This document shows, piece by piece, positions 1-8,236 of a stretch of 64,000 bases of DNA. The position numbers and the translations under genes were made by a program. Position 1 is the stretch's first letter, and each line of letters begins with the position of its first letter. The notes under the pieces are model-generated. The model did not search any database and had not been told where the DNA came from. It saw only the letters and a list, made by a program, of their open reading frames with translations. The DNA comes from JBDXHU01 sp039989475 (GTDB lineage: Bacteria; Pseudomonadota; Gammaproteobacteria; Pseudomonadales; Halieaceae), in assembly GCA_039989475.1 (NCBI GenBank), contig JBDXHU010000011.1:62001-126000 (forward strand), written 5' to 3'.

Positions 1-1436
1 CCGGTGATCTCAAGCAGGGTCGGTACGATATCGACGGAGTGGTGGTATTGGTGCCTGATCTCCCCGCGCGCCTTGATGCCCTTGGGCCAGGAAATAATCA
101 GTGGGTCAACGGTGCCACCGGCAAACTGCGAATAGCGTTTGAACATCCGGAATGGCGCCGAAGTGGCCATCGCCCAGCCGGTAGGGAAGTGTTCATAGGT
201 ATCGGGGCTTCCCAATACATCGATCAATTTCATATTCTCTTCGATCGTATCCGGATAGCCGTTGAAGAACTTGTTTTCGTTGACAGAACCATTGGGGCTG
301 CCTTCACCGGATGTGCCGTTATCAGCGGCGTAGATGATGATGGTGTTTTCAAGCTGGCCCGTTTCCTCGAGGTAAGCAACCATCCGGCCGATCTGCGCGT
401 CAGTGTAGGTAGAATGAGCCGCCCAAACCTCCATCATTCTTGAAAACAGGTGTTTTTCATCAGCACTTAGCGAGTCCCATGGCCGGACTGCATCCAGGGA
501 AGAGGCAACATCTTTCGACAAGGGATTCATTGGCGTGAGTTTCGTACCTTTGGGCAAAATGCCTCGCTCGATCATGCGCGGCAGCACCCATTCCCGGTAA
601 GCTTCATAGCCATCGTCAAATTTTCCCTTGTAGGCGGCAATGGCATCCTTCGGCGCATGATGAGGTGCATGGTTTGCACCCGGGTTAAACCACATATACC
701 AGGGCCGAGAGGGGTTTGCAGAGCGGTGGTCTTTAAGAATCTTGATGCCTTGATCTGCCAGGTCTTTGGCCAGGTGGTAACCTTCTTCTGGGGTGTAAGG
801 CGGCTCAATGAATCTATTGTCCTCGGTGAGATCTGGATACCATTGGTTGGTTTCACCGCCGAGAAAACCATAGAACCGGTCGAACCCCATGTTGAGTGGC
901 CAACGATCCCTGCTGGCGCCGGAAGCGACGTCCTGCTCGGGCACGTTGTGATTCTTGCCTAACCAGAAGGTGCTGTAGCCCGCATCCTGCAGTAACTGCC
1001 CAATTGTGGCCGTTTCTTTCGGGATATGGCCGTTCGACCCTGGGAAGCCCGTGGCAACCTCGGTAATACCCGCCATACCGTTCAGGTGATGGTTACGCCC
1101 GGTCAGCAGCGTGGACCGGGTGGGTGAGCACAAGGCTGTGGTGTGCCAGTTGGTGTAGATCAAGCCGTTGTCAGCAATTTTGTCGAGGACGGGCATTTCG
1201 ACGCCGCCCCCATAGGGCGACCATGCTGCCAGGCCGGTATCGTCATATAAAATGAACAGGATGTTTGGAGCCCCATCTGGCGCTTTGGTCGGCGTAAACG
1301 GCGCCCAATCTGGTTTAGAATCCCGGATGTCTGTCTTTATTACTCCCTCAAATACAGGCTTTTCTGCTGCCTGCGCCACGGTGGCCAGGCAGGTGGTTAA
1401 TCCTAGAATCAGCGTCCTTAGTAATTGTCGTCCCAT
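1..1436 (-). CDS. Secreted sulfatase (arylsulfatase family), C-terminus cut by window edge
   Basis: The reading frame runs leftward from an ATG at 1436 off the window edge, so only about the first 478 residues are present. The N-terminus has a typical signal peptide (MGRQLLRTL, hydrophobic core, AQA cleavage near residue 23). A metal-binding DD pair sits at residues 65-66 after a FILY strand. The sulfatase signature C-S-P-T-R starts at Cys103, the residue normally converted to formylglycine. AGGAG lies 7-10 bases before the ATG. Sulfatases hydrolyse sulfate esters and this one should act in the periplasm. Length, DDTG and CSPTR fit the arylsulfatase A-like family well; the substrate cannot be read from sequence. 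A sulfated algal glycan or an aryl sulfate are both possible. Divergent to the AraC-type regulator at 1652. Confidence 0.9.
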   Translation of the reverse strand, partial: MGRQLLRTLILGLTTCLATVAQAAEKPVFEGVIKTDIRDSKPDWAPFTPTKAPDGAPNILFILYDDTGLAAWSPYGGGVEMPVLDKIADNGLIYTNWHTTALCSPTRSTLLTGRNHHLNGMAGITEVATGFPGSNGHIPKETATIGQLLQDAGYSTFWLGKNHNVPEQDVASGASRDRWPLNMGFDRFYGFLGGETNQWYPDLTEDNRFIEPPYTPEEGYHLAKDLADQGIKILKDHRSANPSRPWYMWFNPGANHAPHHAPKDAIAAYKGKFDDGYEAYREWVLPRMIERGILPKGTKLTPMNPLSKDVASSLDAVRPWDSLSADEKHLFSRMMEVWAAHSTYTDAQIGRMVAYLEETGQLENTIIIYAADNGTSGEGSPNGSVNENKFFNGYPDTIEENMKLIDVLGSPDTYEHFPTGWAMATSAPFRMFKRYSQFAGGTVDPLIISWPKGIKARGEIRHQYHHSVDIVPTLLEIT

Positions 1437-1540
1437 CGTAGTTCTCCTGGTTTATGACATAGTTGTAGCGGGCGCCCCTTTCGGGGTGCTCGCCGGTGTT
1501 CGATTTACTCTATCCGCCGTGCCCTTCTGAGGGTTTTTTG

Positions 1541-1564
1541 CAGGGCCCTGTACTAGATGTAGTA
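1541..1564. promoter_or_regulatory. Two adjacent palindromes in the sulfatase/AraC intergenic region
   Basis: The 215-base gap between the divergent sulfatase and AraC genes holds a perfect 10-base palindrome CAGGGCCCTG (1541-1550). Directly after it comes TACTA-GATG-TAGTA (1551-1564). Such sites in a divergent promoter region could be operators. No regulator is assigned; short palindromes also arise by chance. Confidence 0.25.
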
Positions 1565-1651
1565 TTGGAAATAATAAAGGATTGGTCTAACATTCCGAGT
1601 ATCTAAATTCGGCAAGAAAAGTACTCAGCCAAACTTCCTGCATAGCTGAAA

Positions 1652-2608
1652 GTGAGACCAGTGGACCCCATCGTATACAAGCTGGACACCCGGGACTTCA
1701 AGGAGATGCAGCACGCCCTCAGTGCCTGGGATCACCGCTACCGACAACTCAGTCCGGGGGCATTTCACGGCGGCCTTCTACACACCCAGATCGGCTCACT
1801 GGGTATCTTCCGCAACCGCTGGGAGCGCGCTGTTCACTACCGTGGCGTCGCACCGAAGGGCACTGTTGCTATAGCCCTCACACTGGCTCAAAGTGGGGAA
1901 GGACGATGGAATGGGCAGCGCATGGGCCATGATGACGTGCTCGTGACAGGTTGCGGCACGGAGGGAGACTATCTCTCGGCGGCGCTCTGGGACAGCGTGG
2001 TAATGGCGATCCCAGAGACCGAGCTGGCGCAGCAGATCGCCGACCTTACCCAAGATGACCCCCGGGGCTTCATCGCCCAGGGCATCGCCCGCTTCACGCC
2101 ACAGGCGGCCGCCCAGGTCCGTCAGGCCGCCCGGACCTATCTAGACGCTTCGGTGCGGGCCCTGGTCAGGCCGGATGCAAAATCACTGCTTACGGAACTT
2201 GCGCCACACATGGTTGAGTTGATTGCCCACGCATTGGTTTCCGCTCAGCCGCCGCGCCCCCAAAAACGAAATCTGAAGCGACAGCGTCAGTTGATCCGCA
2301 ATGCAGAGGATTACTGTGCATCTAACAAGGGTCAACCGCTGCGGATTGGCCAGTTATGCAGTGATTTAGACGTCAGCGAACGTAGCATGCGTGACACGTT
2401 CTATAACACGGTCGGCATGAGCCCCCTCGCGTATCTGAAGACCGAGCAACTCAATCGAGTGTACCGCACGCTGCGCCACGCTGACCCGGCCGAAACACTG
2501 ATCAAGCAGATCGCCCATGAAAACGGGTTTAGGCATATCGGGCAATTCAGCCAGGACTACAAACACCTGTTCAGTGAGCTGCCCTCGGAAACACTGCAAC
2601 GCGCTTAG
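1652..2608 (+). CDS. AraC-family transcriptional regulator
   Basis: 318 residues. The last ~100 residues form the AraC double helix-turn-helix: QPLRIGQLCSDLDVSERSMRD, then a second HTH containing ENGFRHIGQFSQDYKHLFSELP, the usual GFxxxxxFxxxYkxxFGxxP pattern. The N-terminal ~200 residues resemble the sensor half of AraC regulators that control catabolic genes, with no clear ligand clue. The start used is GTG at 1652; a second GTG at 1661 would remove three residues and neither has a strong ribosome-binding site. It is divergent to the sulfatase, which makes that gene a possible target (inference from position only). No partner gene lies directly downstream on the same strand. Confidence 0.85.
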   Translation: MRPVDPIVYKLDTRDFKEMQHALSAWDHRYRQLSPGAFHGGLLHTQIGSLGIFRNRWERAVHYRGVAPKGTVAIALTLAQSGEGRWNGQRMGHDDVLVTGCGTEGDYLSAALWDSVVMAIPETELAQQIADLTQDDPRGFIAQGIARFTPQAAAQVRQAARTYLDASVRALVRPDAKSLLTELAPHMVELIAHALVSAQPPRPQKRNLKRQRQLIRNAEDYCASNKGQPLRIGQLCSDLDVSERSMRDTFYNTVGMSPLAYLKTEQLNRVYRTLRHADPAETLIKQIAHENGFRHIGQFSQDYKHLFSELPSETLQRA

Positions 2609-2909
2609 CCGGTTGAATTATACCGCTAAGATTATCCTGCCAAGTGCCCGGCGGGCGAAACGTCCACCGGAATGCCATATAGCGAATCGGGGGATCTTCA
2701 GTTTACCTAAATCAAGACTTTACGACCGGAGAAGCGGTCGCAGGACAAGTAAACTGTACCCCGATTCCCTCCTGATTCGCCCTTCCAGTACTCAATCGAT
2801 AGTGATTGAGATCAATAAGTGACAGCCTGAATGTTTCTATACTTCTACAGAAACAACTAGCGGAACTCGACAGCAGCACAGTGGGTTCGGCGGGAAAGGA
2901 ATTGCACAG
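2609..2909 (+). other. 301-base intergenic region with nested inverted repeats and a promoter
   Basis: No gene is seen here. CAGTTTAC (2699-2706) is matched by its exact complement GTAAACTG (2749-2756), and between them CGACCG (2723-2728) pairs with CGGTCG (2735-2740). The result is a nested stem structure that could terminate the AraC transcript or be a protein site. There is no T-run after it, so a standard terminator is not supported. The right half carries the Fnr-like promoter described separately. Confidence 0.4.
2802..2843 (+). promoter_or_regulatory. Candidate Fnr/Anr class II promoter of the wax ester synthase gene
   Basis: GTGAT-TGAG-ATCAA at 2802-2815 matches the Fnr/Anr consensus TTGAT-N4-ATCAA at 9 of 10 positions. 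A TATACT -10 hexamer lies at 2838-2843, implying a transcription start near 2850. The centre of the Fnr site (2808.5) is then about 41.5 bases upstream, the standard spacing for class II Fnr activation. The distance to the ATG at 2910 is about 60 bases. Seen: the bases and spacing. Inferred: activation at low oxygen. No Fnr with a cysteine cluster is in the window. Confidence 0.55.
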
Positions 2910-4469
2910 ATGTCCCTAGTCAAACAACTCAGCCGGGAAGATGTCATGTTTGTCGCAGGTGAGACAGACACGATCTACCAGCACGTGGGCGCCCTGAACA
3001 TTCTTGATTGCAAAGGCCGGCCTGACTTCAACTATGAGCATTTTCGCCAGCACTGTATTGAGCGAGCGTCCCTCATTCCGCACTTTCGATGGAAGCTGCA
3101 CACGATTCCAATGGGGCTGGATCGGCCCTACTGGGTAGAGGATGACAATTTCAGCTTCGACCATCACATCAAGCACATCGCACTGCCCGCACCCGGCGAC
3201 CACAATACCCTGTGTGAGATCGCTGCACATCTCTATAGCAAGCACCTTGATCGGAGCAAGCCCCTGTGGGAAATCTGGCTGATTGAGGGCCTCGAGGGTG
3301 GCAAATACGCCTACCTGCAGAAGTTCCATCACTGCATGATGGATGGCGAGGGCGCGTTCAAAATGCTTGAGATAATCGGCGATTATGAAGCCGACCCCTC
3401 GACCGGCAAAGAGATCGACAAATCCATCAGTGAGGCCAGGCCTGGCAAGGTTCCGACAGTGGCCGATCAGTCATCCAAGGCCTGGGCTCACCTGGCCAGG
3501 CTGCCGGGTGAGGCGGCGCGAGGCATGTACGATATTCTGCGCCCCCGGATTCTGGAGCAATTTGTCTGGCCGCGACGGCCGAAAGAAGAGCAGCCTGTGG
3601 TGCCCTCCACCTGTTTCAACCAGGTCATCGGTAGTGACCGGGCCATGGCGTTCGCCACCTTGCCGATCGCCGAGTTGAAAGGGGTTAAGAACCACTTTGG
3701 AGTGACCTTGAATGATGTGGTGCTGGCCGTGGTGAGTGGCGCGATCAGAAGCTACCTGCTGGGCCTGGATAAGCTTCCAGACGAGCCTCTGCGCACCAAT
3801 ATTCCGGTCTCGCTGCGATCACAGGGCGACGACCAATTGAGCAACAAGGTGACCAATACGACTGTCACCCTGGCCACAGACCATGCCGACCCACTGGAGC
3901 GATTGCAAGCCATTCACGAGGAATCCGAACAGGCGAAGGAGAAAGCTCACAGCGGAGCCCTGGGGCTTATTGAAGTTTTCCAGATGATGCCGCCAATCTT
4001 GATAAGCTCACTGATGGAGTCGCTGCCCGCTGACCAGGCACCACAAATCCTGGGGGCAAACCTGATTGTCTCCAACGTTCGCGGAAGCCCATTACCCATG
4101 TATATCGCCGGCGCTCGCATGGAGACCATGTATCCCATGTCGATCCTGACAGCAGGGCTGGGGATTAACGTCACCTGTATCAGCTACGCCGATGGTATGG
4201 ATTTTGGCATCATCGTTGATCCGGACCAGGTACCCAAGCACCATGCCATTGCGGATAGCCTGCAAGATGCCCTGGGTGAGTACCTCGCACTGATCAAACC
4301 TGCGCGCAAGAAGCGCAAGCCAGCCGCCAAAGCGAAGAAAAAGGCCGTGCCAAAAAAGGCAGCCAGGAAAAAAGCGGCTAGCAAAACAAGGGGCGGTAGC
4401 AAAACCACTGTGACAGCTGCAAAGAAGACCGCCCCCAAAGCCAAGAGCAAAAAAAAACCGCGAAAGTGA
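2910..4469 (+). CDS. WS/DGAT wax ester synthase/diacylglycerol acyltransferase with basic C-terminal tail
   Basis: 519 residues. This family transfers an acyl group from acyl-CoA to a fatty alcohol or diacylglycerol, making storage wax esters or triacylglycerol. The catalytic HHxxxDG motif is HHCMMDG at residues 140-146. The C-terminal WS/DGAT half follows, with NDVVLAVVSGAIRSYL and SNVRGSP. The family usually ends near residue 460. Here a further ~55 residues (465-519) are lysine/alanine/proline-rich, about half Lys or Arg, in KKAARKKAASK-like repeats that resemble histone H1 tails. Such tails are known on granule proteins like PhaF that tie inclusions to DNA; on a WS/DGAT enzyme it is unusual. 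GGAAAGGA lies upstream of the ATG. It is the first of three WS/DGAT genes in the window, probably transcribed alone from the Fnr-like promoter. Confidence 0.92.
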   Translation: MSLVKQLSREDVMFVAGETDTIYQHVGALNILDCKGRPDFNYEHFRQHCIERASLIPHFRWKLHTIPMGLDRPYWVEDDNFSFDHHIKHIALPAPGDHNTLCEIAAHLYSKHLDRSKPLWEIWLIEGLEGGKYAYLQKFHHCMMDGEGAFKMLEIIGDYEADPSTGKEIDKSISEARPGKVPTVADQSSKAWAHLARLPGEAARGMYDILRPRILEQFVWPRRPKEEQPVVPSTCFNQVIGSDRAMAFATLPIAELKGVKNHFGVTLNDVVLAVVSGAIRSYLLGLDKLPDEPLRTNIPVSLRSQGDDQLSNKVTNTTVTLATDHADPLERLQAIHEESEQAKEKAHSGALGLIEVFQMMPPILISSLMESLPADQAPQILGANLIVSNVRGSPLPMYIAGARMETMYPMSILTAGLGINVTCISYADGMDFGIIVDPDQVPKHHAIADSLQDALGEYLALIKPARKKRKPAAKAKKKAVPKKAARKKAASKTRGGSKTTVTAAKKTAPKAKSKKKPRK

Positions 4470-4504
4470 GCGCTTCAATTGATCGCCCTGCTGCTCGGCA
4501 CCAT

Positions 4505-4545
4505 CGAAAGGAGTCGGGAGGAGTCGGGGACAGACCACGATTATT
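4505..4545 (+). repeat. Short direct repeat with GGGGACAGACCACG motif
   Basis: AGGAGTCGGG occurs twice in a row and is followed by GGACAGACCACGATTATTGG. From general knowledge, GGGGACAGACC-type words recur in intergenic sequence of many proteobacteria. Only this copy was noticed in the window, so calling it a dispersed repeat is inference. Confidence 0.3.
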
Positions 4546-4584
4546 GGCTTAGACTTTTAGTTTAAACATTCTGGCAGGGCAGAC

Positions 4585-5940
4585 ATGGCTGAAACTGAAG
4601 TTGAAATCTACGTTGTGAATCCCGCCGACGACCTTATCGACAAGGTCGAGGCCCTACTCCTCTGCGACAACGAACCCGACTTTCGGGAAATCGTCGCAAG
4701 CCTGGGTACGACAGCGGATGAAGAACTATCCCTGGACCCGGAATTCACCCCCGATGAAATCAAACTCTTCAAAGGCTATTTGCGCGCCGACTTCACCGCT
4801 GGTAGCGACGGCGAGGAGATTGCACAGGCCTGGACCGCTTATCTCAGCCGCATACTCCCCACAGCCACTGTCCACGCCTGGGGTCACCAGGATGGTATGT
4901 GGGAATTCTGGCGGCGCGGAGAACAAGGCAAGGTAGAGGGCAGGCAGGATGAGCCCGATGGCAACGACGAGGCCATCATCGATGACATTTACCGCTGGTG
5001 GCACAAGGGTCTGCCTGCCGGTGTAAAGACCGGCTTGCTGGCGAAGAAATTCAAACGCCCCGGCCGCAAGCCAGCAGCGAGAAAAAAACCCGCCGCGAAA
5101 AAGTCGGACAAAACCTATAAGGGCTTCTACGAAGCGTGGGAGGCGCAGGACTACGACTACATCGCGCAGAAAGTTACCAAGCGCAATCTCTATTCGAAAC
5201 AGAACTATGACAGCAACCCGGAAATGTTGCTCCAGTTCGGCCTGCGCAAACTCGATGAACGGATCATCGGGATCGTGCTCGATGCGGGTTTCGACCTGAG
5301 TCATTCCGACATCGGCGGCAAGGGCTGGAACATACTGCACTGGCTCTGCAAGCGGCGCCGCAGCGGCGCAAACAGCGCGGAGTCACAGCTGCCATTGCTG
5401 ATTGAGCGCGGTGCCGATGCTACCAAGGTCAGTGACTTCCAGGGTCATACCCCGCTCATGTTCGCCTGTGGCAACGCTATGGCACTGCCAGTCAAAGCGC
5501 TATGCGAGGCGGGCGCGGAGGTCAACCTCACCGACCGCGAGGGGCGGACACCGCTGTTCGAACTTTCACGCTCGCGGGACATCCCGGAACTGGTCGAGTG
5601 CATCGACACACTCGCTGCATCAGGTGCAGATTTGCAACACAGGGACGTGGCTGGTGAAACCGCCCTGTTTGATATGGTCGCCCAGAGTCGGGAGGGCGGC
5701 GTGCGCCGACTGGTCGAACTCGGTCTTGATATTAACGCCCGCGACAATGAGGGTAACACTCCGCTTTTCAGGTGCTGCTGGAGCCACCAGATGGACTTTG
5801 TCGGTGTTTGCCTGGAACTTGGCGCCGACCCGCTGGCCGAAAACAAACAGGGTCGTCGGGCTTTTGATGAAAGCAGCCATCTTCGCGAGCTGCTGCTCGA
5901 GGGAGGTCACATCCAGCCCTCTGATATCCGGGAGGAGTGA
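4585..5940 (+). CDS. Ankyrin-repeat protein with basic AK-rich linker
   Basis: 451 residues, no signal peptide, so probably cytoplasmic. Residues 1-150 form an acidic domain that I do not recognise, rich in Trp near 98-140 (HQDGMWEFWRRG, IYRWWHKG). Residues 154-176 are a strongly basic linker (KKFKRPGRKPAARKKPAAKK). Residues ~230-440 are ankyrin repeats, seen as GHTPLMFACGNAM, GRTPLFELSRSRD, GETALFDMVAQSR and GNTPLFRCCWSHQ with LIERGAD/LCEAGAE/LVELGLD spacers. Ankyrin repeats bind proteins. The basic linker echoes the tail of the upstream wax ester synthase, 115 bases away. The two could work on the same nucleoid- or granule-linked structure, but this rests only on adjacency and shared composition. 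Confidence 0.8.
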   Translation: MAETEVEIYVVNPADDLIDKVEALLLCDNEPDFREIVASLGTTADEELSLDPEFTPDEIKLFKGYLRADFTAGSDGEEIAQAWTAYLSRILPTATVHAWGHQDGMWEFWRRGEQGKVEGRQDEPDGNDEAIIDDIYRWWHKGLPAGVKTGLLAKKFKRPGRKPAARKKPAAKKSDKTYKGFYEAWEAQDYDYIAQKVTKRNLYSKQNYDSNPEMLLQFGLRKLDERIIGIVLDAGFDLSHSDIGGKGWNILHWLCKRRRSGANSAESQLPLLIERGADATKVSDFQGHTPLMFACGNAMALPVKALCEAGAEVNLTDREGRTPLFELSRSRDIPELVECIDTLAASGADLQHRDVAGETALFDMVAQSREGGVRRLVELGLDINARDNEGNTPLFRCCWSHQMDFVGVCLELGADPLAENKQGRRAFDESSHLRELLLEGGHIQPSDIREE

Positions 5941-5994
5941 GGCAGCACATGTGCCTGTGTCGTTGATAGAGAGGCAGTTTAGCTGAGTCGACGC

Positions 5995-6210
5995 TTACAG
6001 TTCCCGCTTATGAAAGCGGTATGTTGTCAGCAGGAACGGAATGACAACCCACAGGAACATCATCAGCAGTGGGACTGCGGGCGTGACGCGGTGTTCACTG
6101 GCGGGGTCGATGACGCCGACAAAACGCCCTACTTCTTCAAAACCGGTAAAGTTAAGAAGTCGGTAGGCATCCGCGGGGTTGATCAGCATCAGAGCCGCGA
6201 AGACGCCAGC
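5995..6210 (-). pseudogene. Remnant of an ABC-2-type permease, C-terminal end only
   Basis: On the minus strand the last ~70 codons before the TAA at 5995 read AGVFAALMLINPADAYRLLNF and later AVPLLMMFLWVVIPFLLTTYRFHKREL. This is a hydrophobic segment plus a final membrane helix with a short basic tail, as at the C-terminus of ABC-2 export permeases. The rest of the gene is missing: near base 6200 the minus-strand frame runs into the antisense of an ABC ATPase remnant. The long minus-strand frame through 6594 is therefore not a real gene. The assignment is by pattern and is tentative; the breakpoint cannot be fixed to the base. Confidence 0.5.
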
Positions 6211-6519
6211 GAGGAAGAGCTGCTGGAAGCGGTGCGCAAGGCCGAGGCGCTGGAGTTCATCCAAGCCCTTGAAGACCAGGGCGGGCGCAGCGGTTTCGAC
6301 GCCCAGGTTGGTGAGCGCGGTGTCAAGCTGAGTGGTGGGCAGCGCCAACGCATCGCCATTGCCCACCGCCTGTCGACAATCGCCGCCATGGATCGCCTGC
6401 TGGTGCTGGACCAGGGGCGCGTGGTGGAATCCGGTACCCACGCGGAATTGCTCGCCGAGGGTGGCATTTATGCACGCCTGTGGGAGCACCAGTCTGGCGG
6501 ATTTATCGGGTTGGATTAA
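6196..6519 (+). pseudogene. Decayed ABC exporter ATPase fragment with internal deletion of Walker B
   Basis: The frame reads EDASEEELLEAVRKAEALEFI, then GERGVKLSGGQRQRIAIA (signature LSGGQ at 6328-6342), followed directly by HRLSTIAAMDRLLVLDQGRVVESGTHAELL. This is the end of an MsbA-like exporter ATPase. In intact proteins about 45 residues lie between RIAIA and HRLST, including Walker B (LLLDEATSALD) and the D-loop. Here they are missing, and the junction falls on ATTGCCC, a word expected on both sides, so a short-homology deletion is likely. Walker A and the membrane domain are also absent. It cannot hydrolyse ATP. It meets the permease remnant tail first in opposite orientation. Confidence 0.75.
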
Positions 6520-6666
6520 TCGCCCTGGAATTCCGGGCTGCCTGGGCTGGGTCAACAGGAATGGCGTGTACAGCGAAAACCTCATCAACACCAATTCACC
6601 GGATGCTGGAAGGATTGCTGAGCTGCGCTTGGTGGGTCGCGCATCTTCTCCCGTTCACTTGCCATT

Positions 6667-6684
6667 CTGTACCAATTGGTTCAG
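6667..6684. promoter_or_regulatory. Candidate TetR-family operator
   Basis: CTGTACCAATTGGTTCAG is an 18-base palindrome with a single mismatched pair; its core ACCAATTGGT is perfect. It lies 42 bases before the tetR-like gene at 6726. Operators of this size and position are typical for autoregulated TetR repressors. The link to this regulator is inference. Confidence 0.5.
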
Positions 6685-6725
6685 TATTTCACCTCTTACC
6701 AGATCGAGACAGGTTGCGAGCATAG

Positions 6726-7313
6726 ATGGCCAGATCCCCCGAGTTCGATCGCGGCAAAGCCCTGGAAGCCGCCATGAAGCTGTTCTGGGCCCGCGGCTAT
6801 ACGGCGACCTCGCTACCCGATCTGCTGCAGGCAATGGGCATAGCCCGCTCCAGTTTTTACGCCAGCTTCTCCACCAAGCGAGAGCTGTTCATGGAGTGTC
6901 TTGAGCTATTCGGTGAGCGCACTCTCGCTATGCTCGAAGAAGATGCCGGCAAGCTGCCTGCCGCCGCCCTGCCCCGCGCCTTTTATGAAGCCACCCTGCT
7001 GGATGTGTCACCGCGTCGGGCCAGCCAGGGCTGCATGATGGTTAATACCGTGTTGGAACTCGCCGATGTGGACCCCGAACTCAATCAGCTGGCGGCACAA
7101 AGGCTCAGCGCCATTGAAAACCTCTTTGCGCTGGCCTTCGAGAACGCGCAACGCCGGGGCGAACTGGACGGCACACAGGACCCGAAAGAACTCGCCAGCC
7201 TGGTGATGACTATCAACTTTGGCCTGCGCGTCCAGTGCCGGCAGAACCCGTCCCGCCAGTCACTCAAGCCCCTCATCGAAAATAGCCTGTCCCTGCTCGG
7301 ACTGGCCGCCTGA
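6726..7313 (+). CDS. TetR/AcrR-family transcriptional regulator
   Basis: 195 residues. The N-terminal HTH is clear: ALEAAMKLFWARGYTATSLPDLLQAMGIARSSFYASFSTKRELF, residues ~11-55. The remaining ~140 residues are the helical ligand and dimer domain, including SQGCMMVNTVLELADVDPEL, a pattern common in the AcrR/NemR-like branch. It starts the operon with haloalkane dehalogenase (14 bases downstream) and DUF1330. TetR proteins usually repress their own operon until a ligand binds. Together with the palindrome at 6667-6684 this suggests substrate-induced control of the dehalogenase. The ligand is unknown. Confidence 0.9.
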   Translation: MARSPEFDRGKALEAAMKLFWARGYTATSLPDLLQAMGIARSSFYASFSTKRELFMECLELFGERTLAMLEEDAGKLPAAALPRAFYEATLLDVSPRRASQGCMMVNTVLELADVDPELNQLAAQRLSAIENLFALAFENAQRRGELDGTQDPKELASLVMTINFGLRVQCRQNPSRQSLKPLIENSLSLLGLAA

Positions 7314-7327
7314 ATCAAGGAGCCACC

Positions 7328-8206
7328 ATGTTGTCTGAAACCATGCCCTATGAGAAAAAATTCGCCAGTGTAAGCGGCAAGCAAATCGCCTATCTCGAGG
7401 AAGGCAGCGGCGATCCCATTGTGTTGCTACATGGCAACCCCACCTCCTCCTTCCTTTGGCGGAACGTCGTACCCGAGCTTGTGGCATCGGGCCGGGTCAT
7501 CGTCCCGGACCTCATCGGCCAGGGCGATTCCGAAAAACTTCCCGCCAGTGAGGGACCCGGACGCTACACCCTGGAAGTGGTCTACAGCTATCTGGATGGC
7601 CTGCTGGAGACTCTCGGCGCCAAGGAGAATGTCACCCTGGTCATACATGACTGGGGCAGCGCACTCGGTTTTATGTGGGCCATGCGCCACGCCGCAGCCG
7701 TCAAGGGTGTGGCCTACATGGAGGGTATTGTTAAGCCGGTTAGCTGGTCAGACTGGCCTGAGGGCGCCGTGGGGATCTTTAAGGGCTTTCGCTCAGACAA
7801 GGGAGAAGACCTGATCCTCAACCGCAATATGTTTATCGAGGCGGTACTGCCCACATCTGTCATGCGCGAGCTCAGTGAGACGGAGATGGACGCCTACCGC
7901 GCACCGCATCTCAACGCCGACGATCGCCAGCCCTTGCTGAACTGGCCGCGCCAGATACCCATCGAGGGCGAACCCGAAGACGTTGTCGCCCTGGTGAACG
8001 AGTACGGCGCCTTCATGGCCGGCAGTGATATTCCCAAGCTGTTCATCAATGCAGACCCAGGCTCCATCCTGGTCGGGCCACAGCGAGAATTTTGCCGCAG
8101 CTGGCCCAGGCAACAGGAAGTCACCGTGAAAGGCCTGCACTTTATCCAGGAAGACTCTCCAGTTGAGATCGGCCAGGCCGTGGCTAACTGGTTGCAATCA
8201 ATCTAA
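7328..8206 (+). CDS. Haloalkane dehalogenase (DhaA-like alpha/beta hydrolase)
   Basis: 292 residues, the usual length. Haloalkane dehalogenases replace halogen on an alkyl carbon by hydroxyl. The full pentad can be placed: halide-binding Asn37 in HGNPTSS and Trp109, nucleophile Asp108 in HDWGSALGF, catalytic acid Glu132 in MEGIV, and base His271 in GLHFIQEDSP. This layout matches the DhaA/LinB branch. No signal peptide, so cytoplasmic. AAGGAG lies 7 bases before the ATG at 7328. It is co-directional with a tetR gene 14 bases upstream and DUF1330 30 bases downstream. Natural substrates are unknown; with two tryptophan halogenases elsewhere in the window a halometabolite is conceivable, but that is speculation. 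Confidence 0.92.
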   Translation: MLSETMPYEKKFASVSGKQIAYLEEGSGDPIVLLHGNPTSSFLWRNVVPELVASGRVIVPDLIGQGDSEKLPASEGPGRYTLEVVYSYLDGLLETLGAKENVTLVIHDWGSALGFMWAMRHAAAVKGVAYMEGIVKPVSWSDWPEGAVGIFKGFRSDKGEDLILNRNMFIEAVLPTSVMRELSETEMDAYRAPHLNADDRQPLLNWPRQIPIEGEPEDVVALVNEYGAFMAGSDIPKLFINADPGSILVGPQREFCRSWPRQQEVTVKGLHFIQEDSPVEIGQAVANWLQSI

Positions 8207-8236
8207 CCCACTCCAAAAAAACAGAGGACTCAAACC

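Noticed and set aside
2517..2822. Small plus-strand gene after the AraC regulator
   Set aside because: It begins inside the AraC gene in another frame, has no ribosome-binding site, and its sequence covers the palindromes and promoter.
5995..6594. 199-codon minus-strand gene
   Set aside because: Its first two thirds are the antisense of an ABC ATPase fragment; only the C-terminal part resembles a real (permease) sequence, so it is listed as a remnant.
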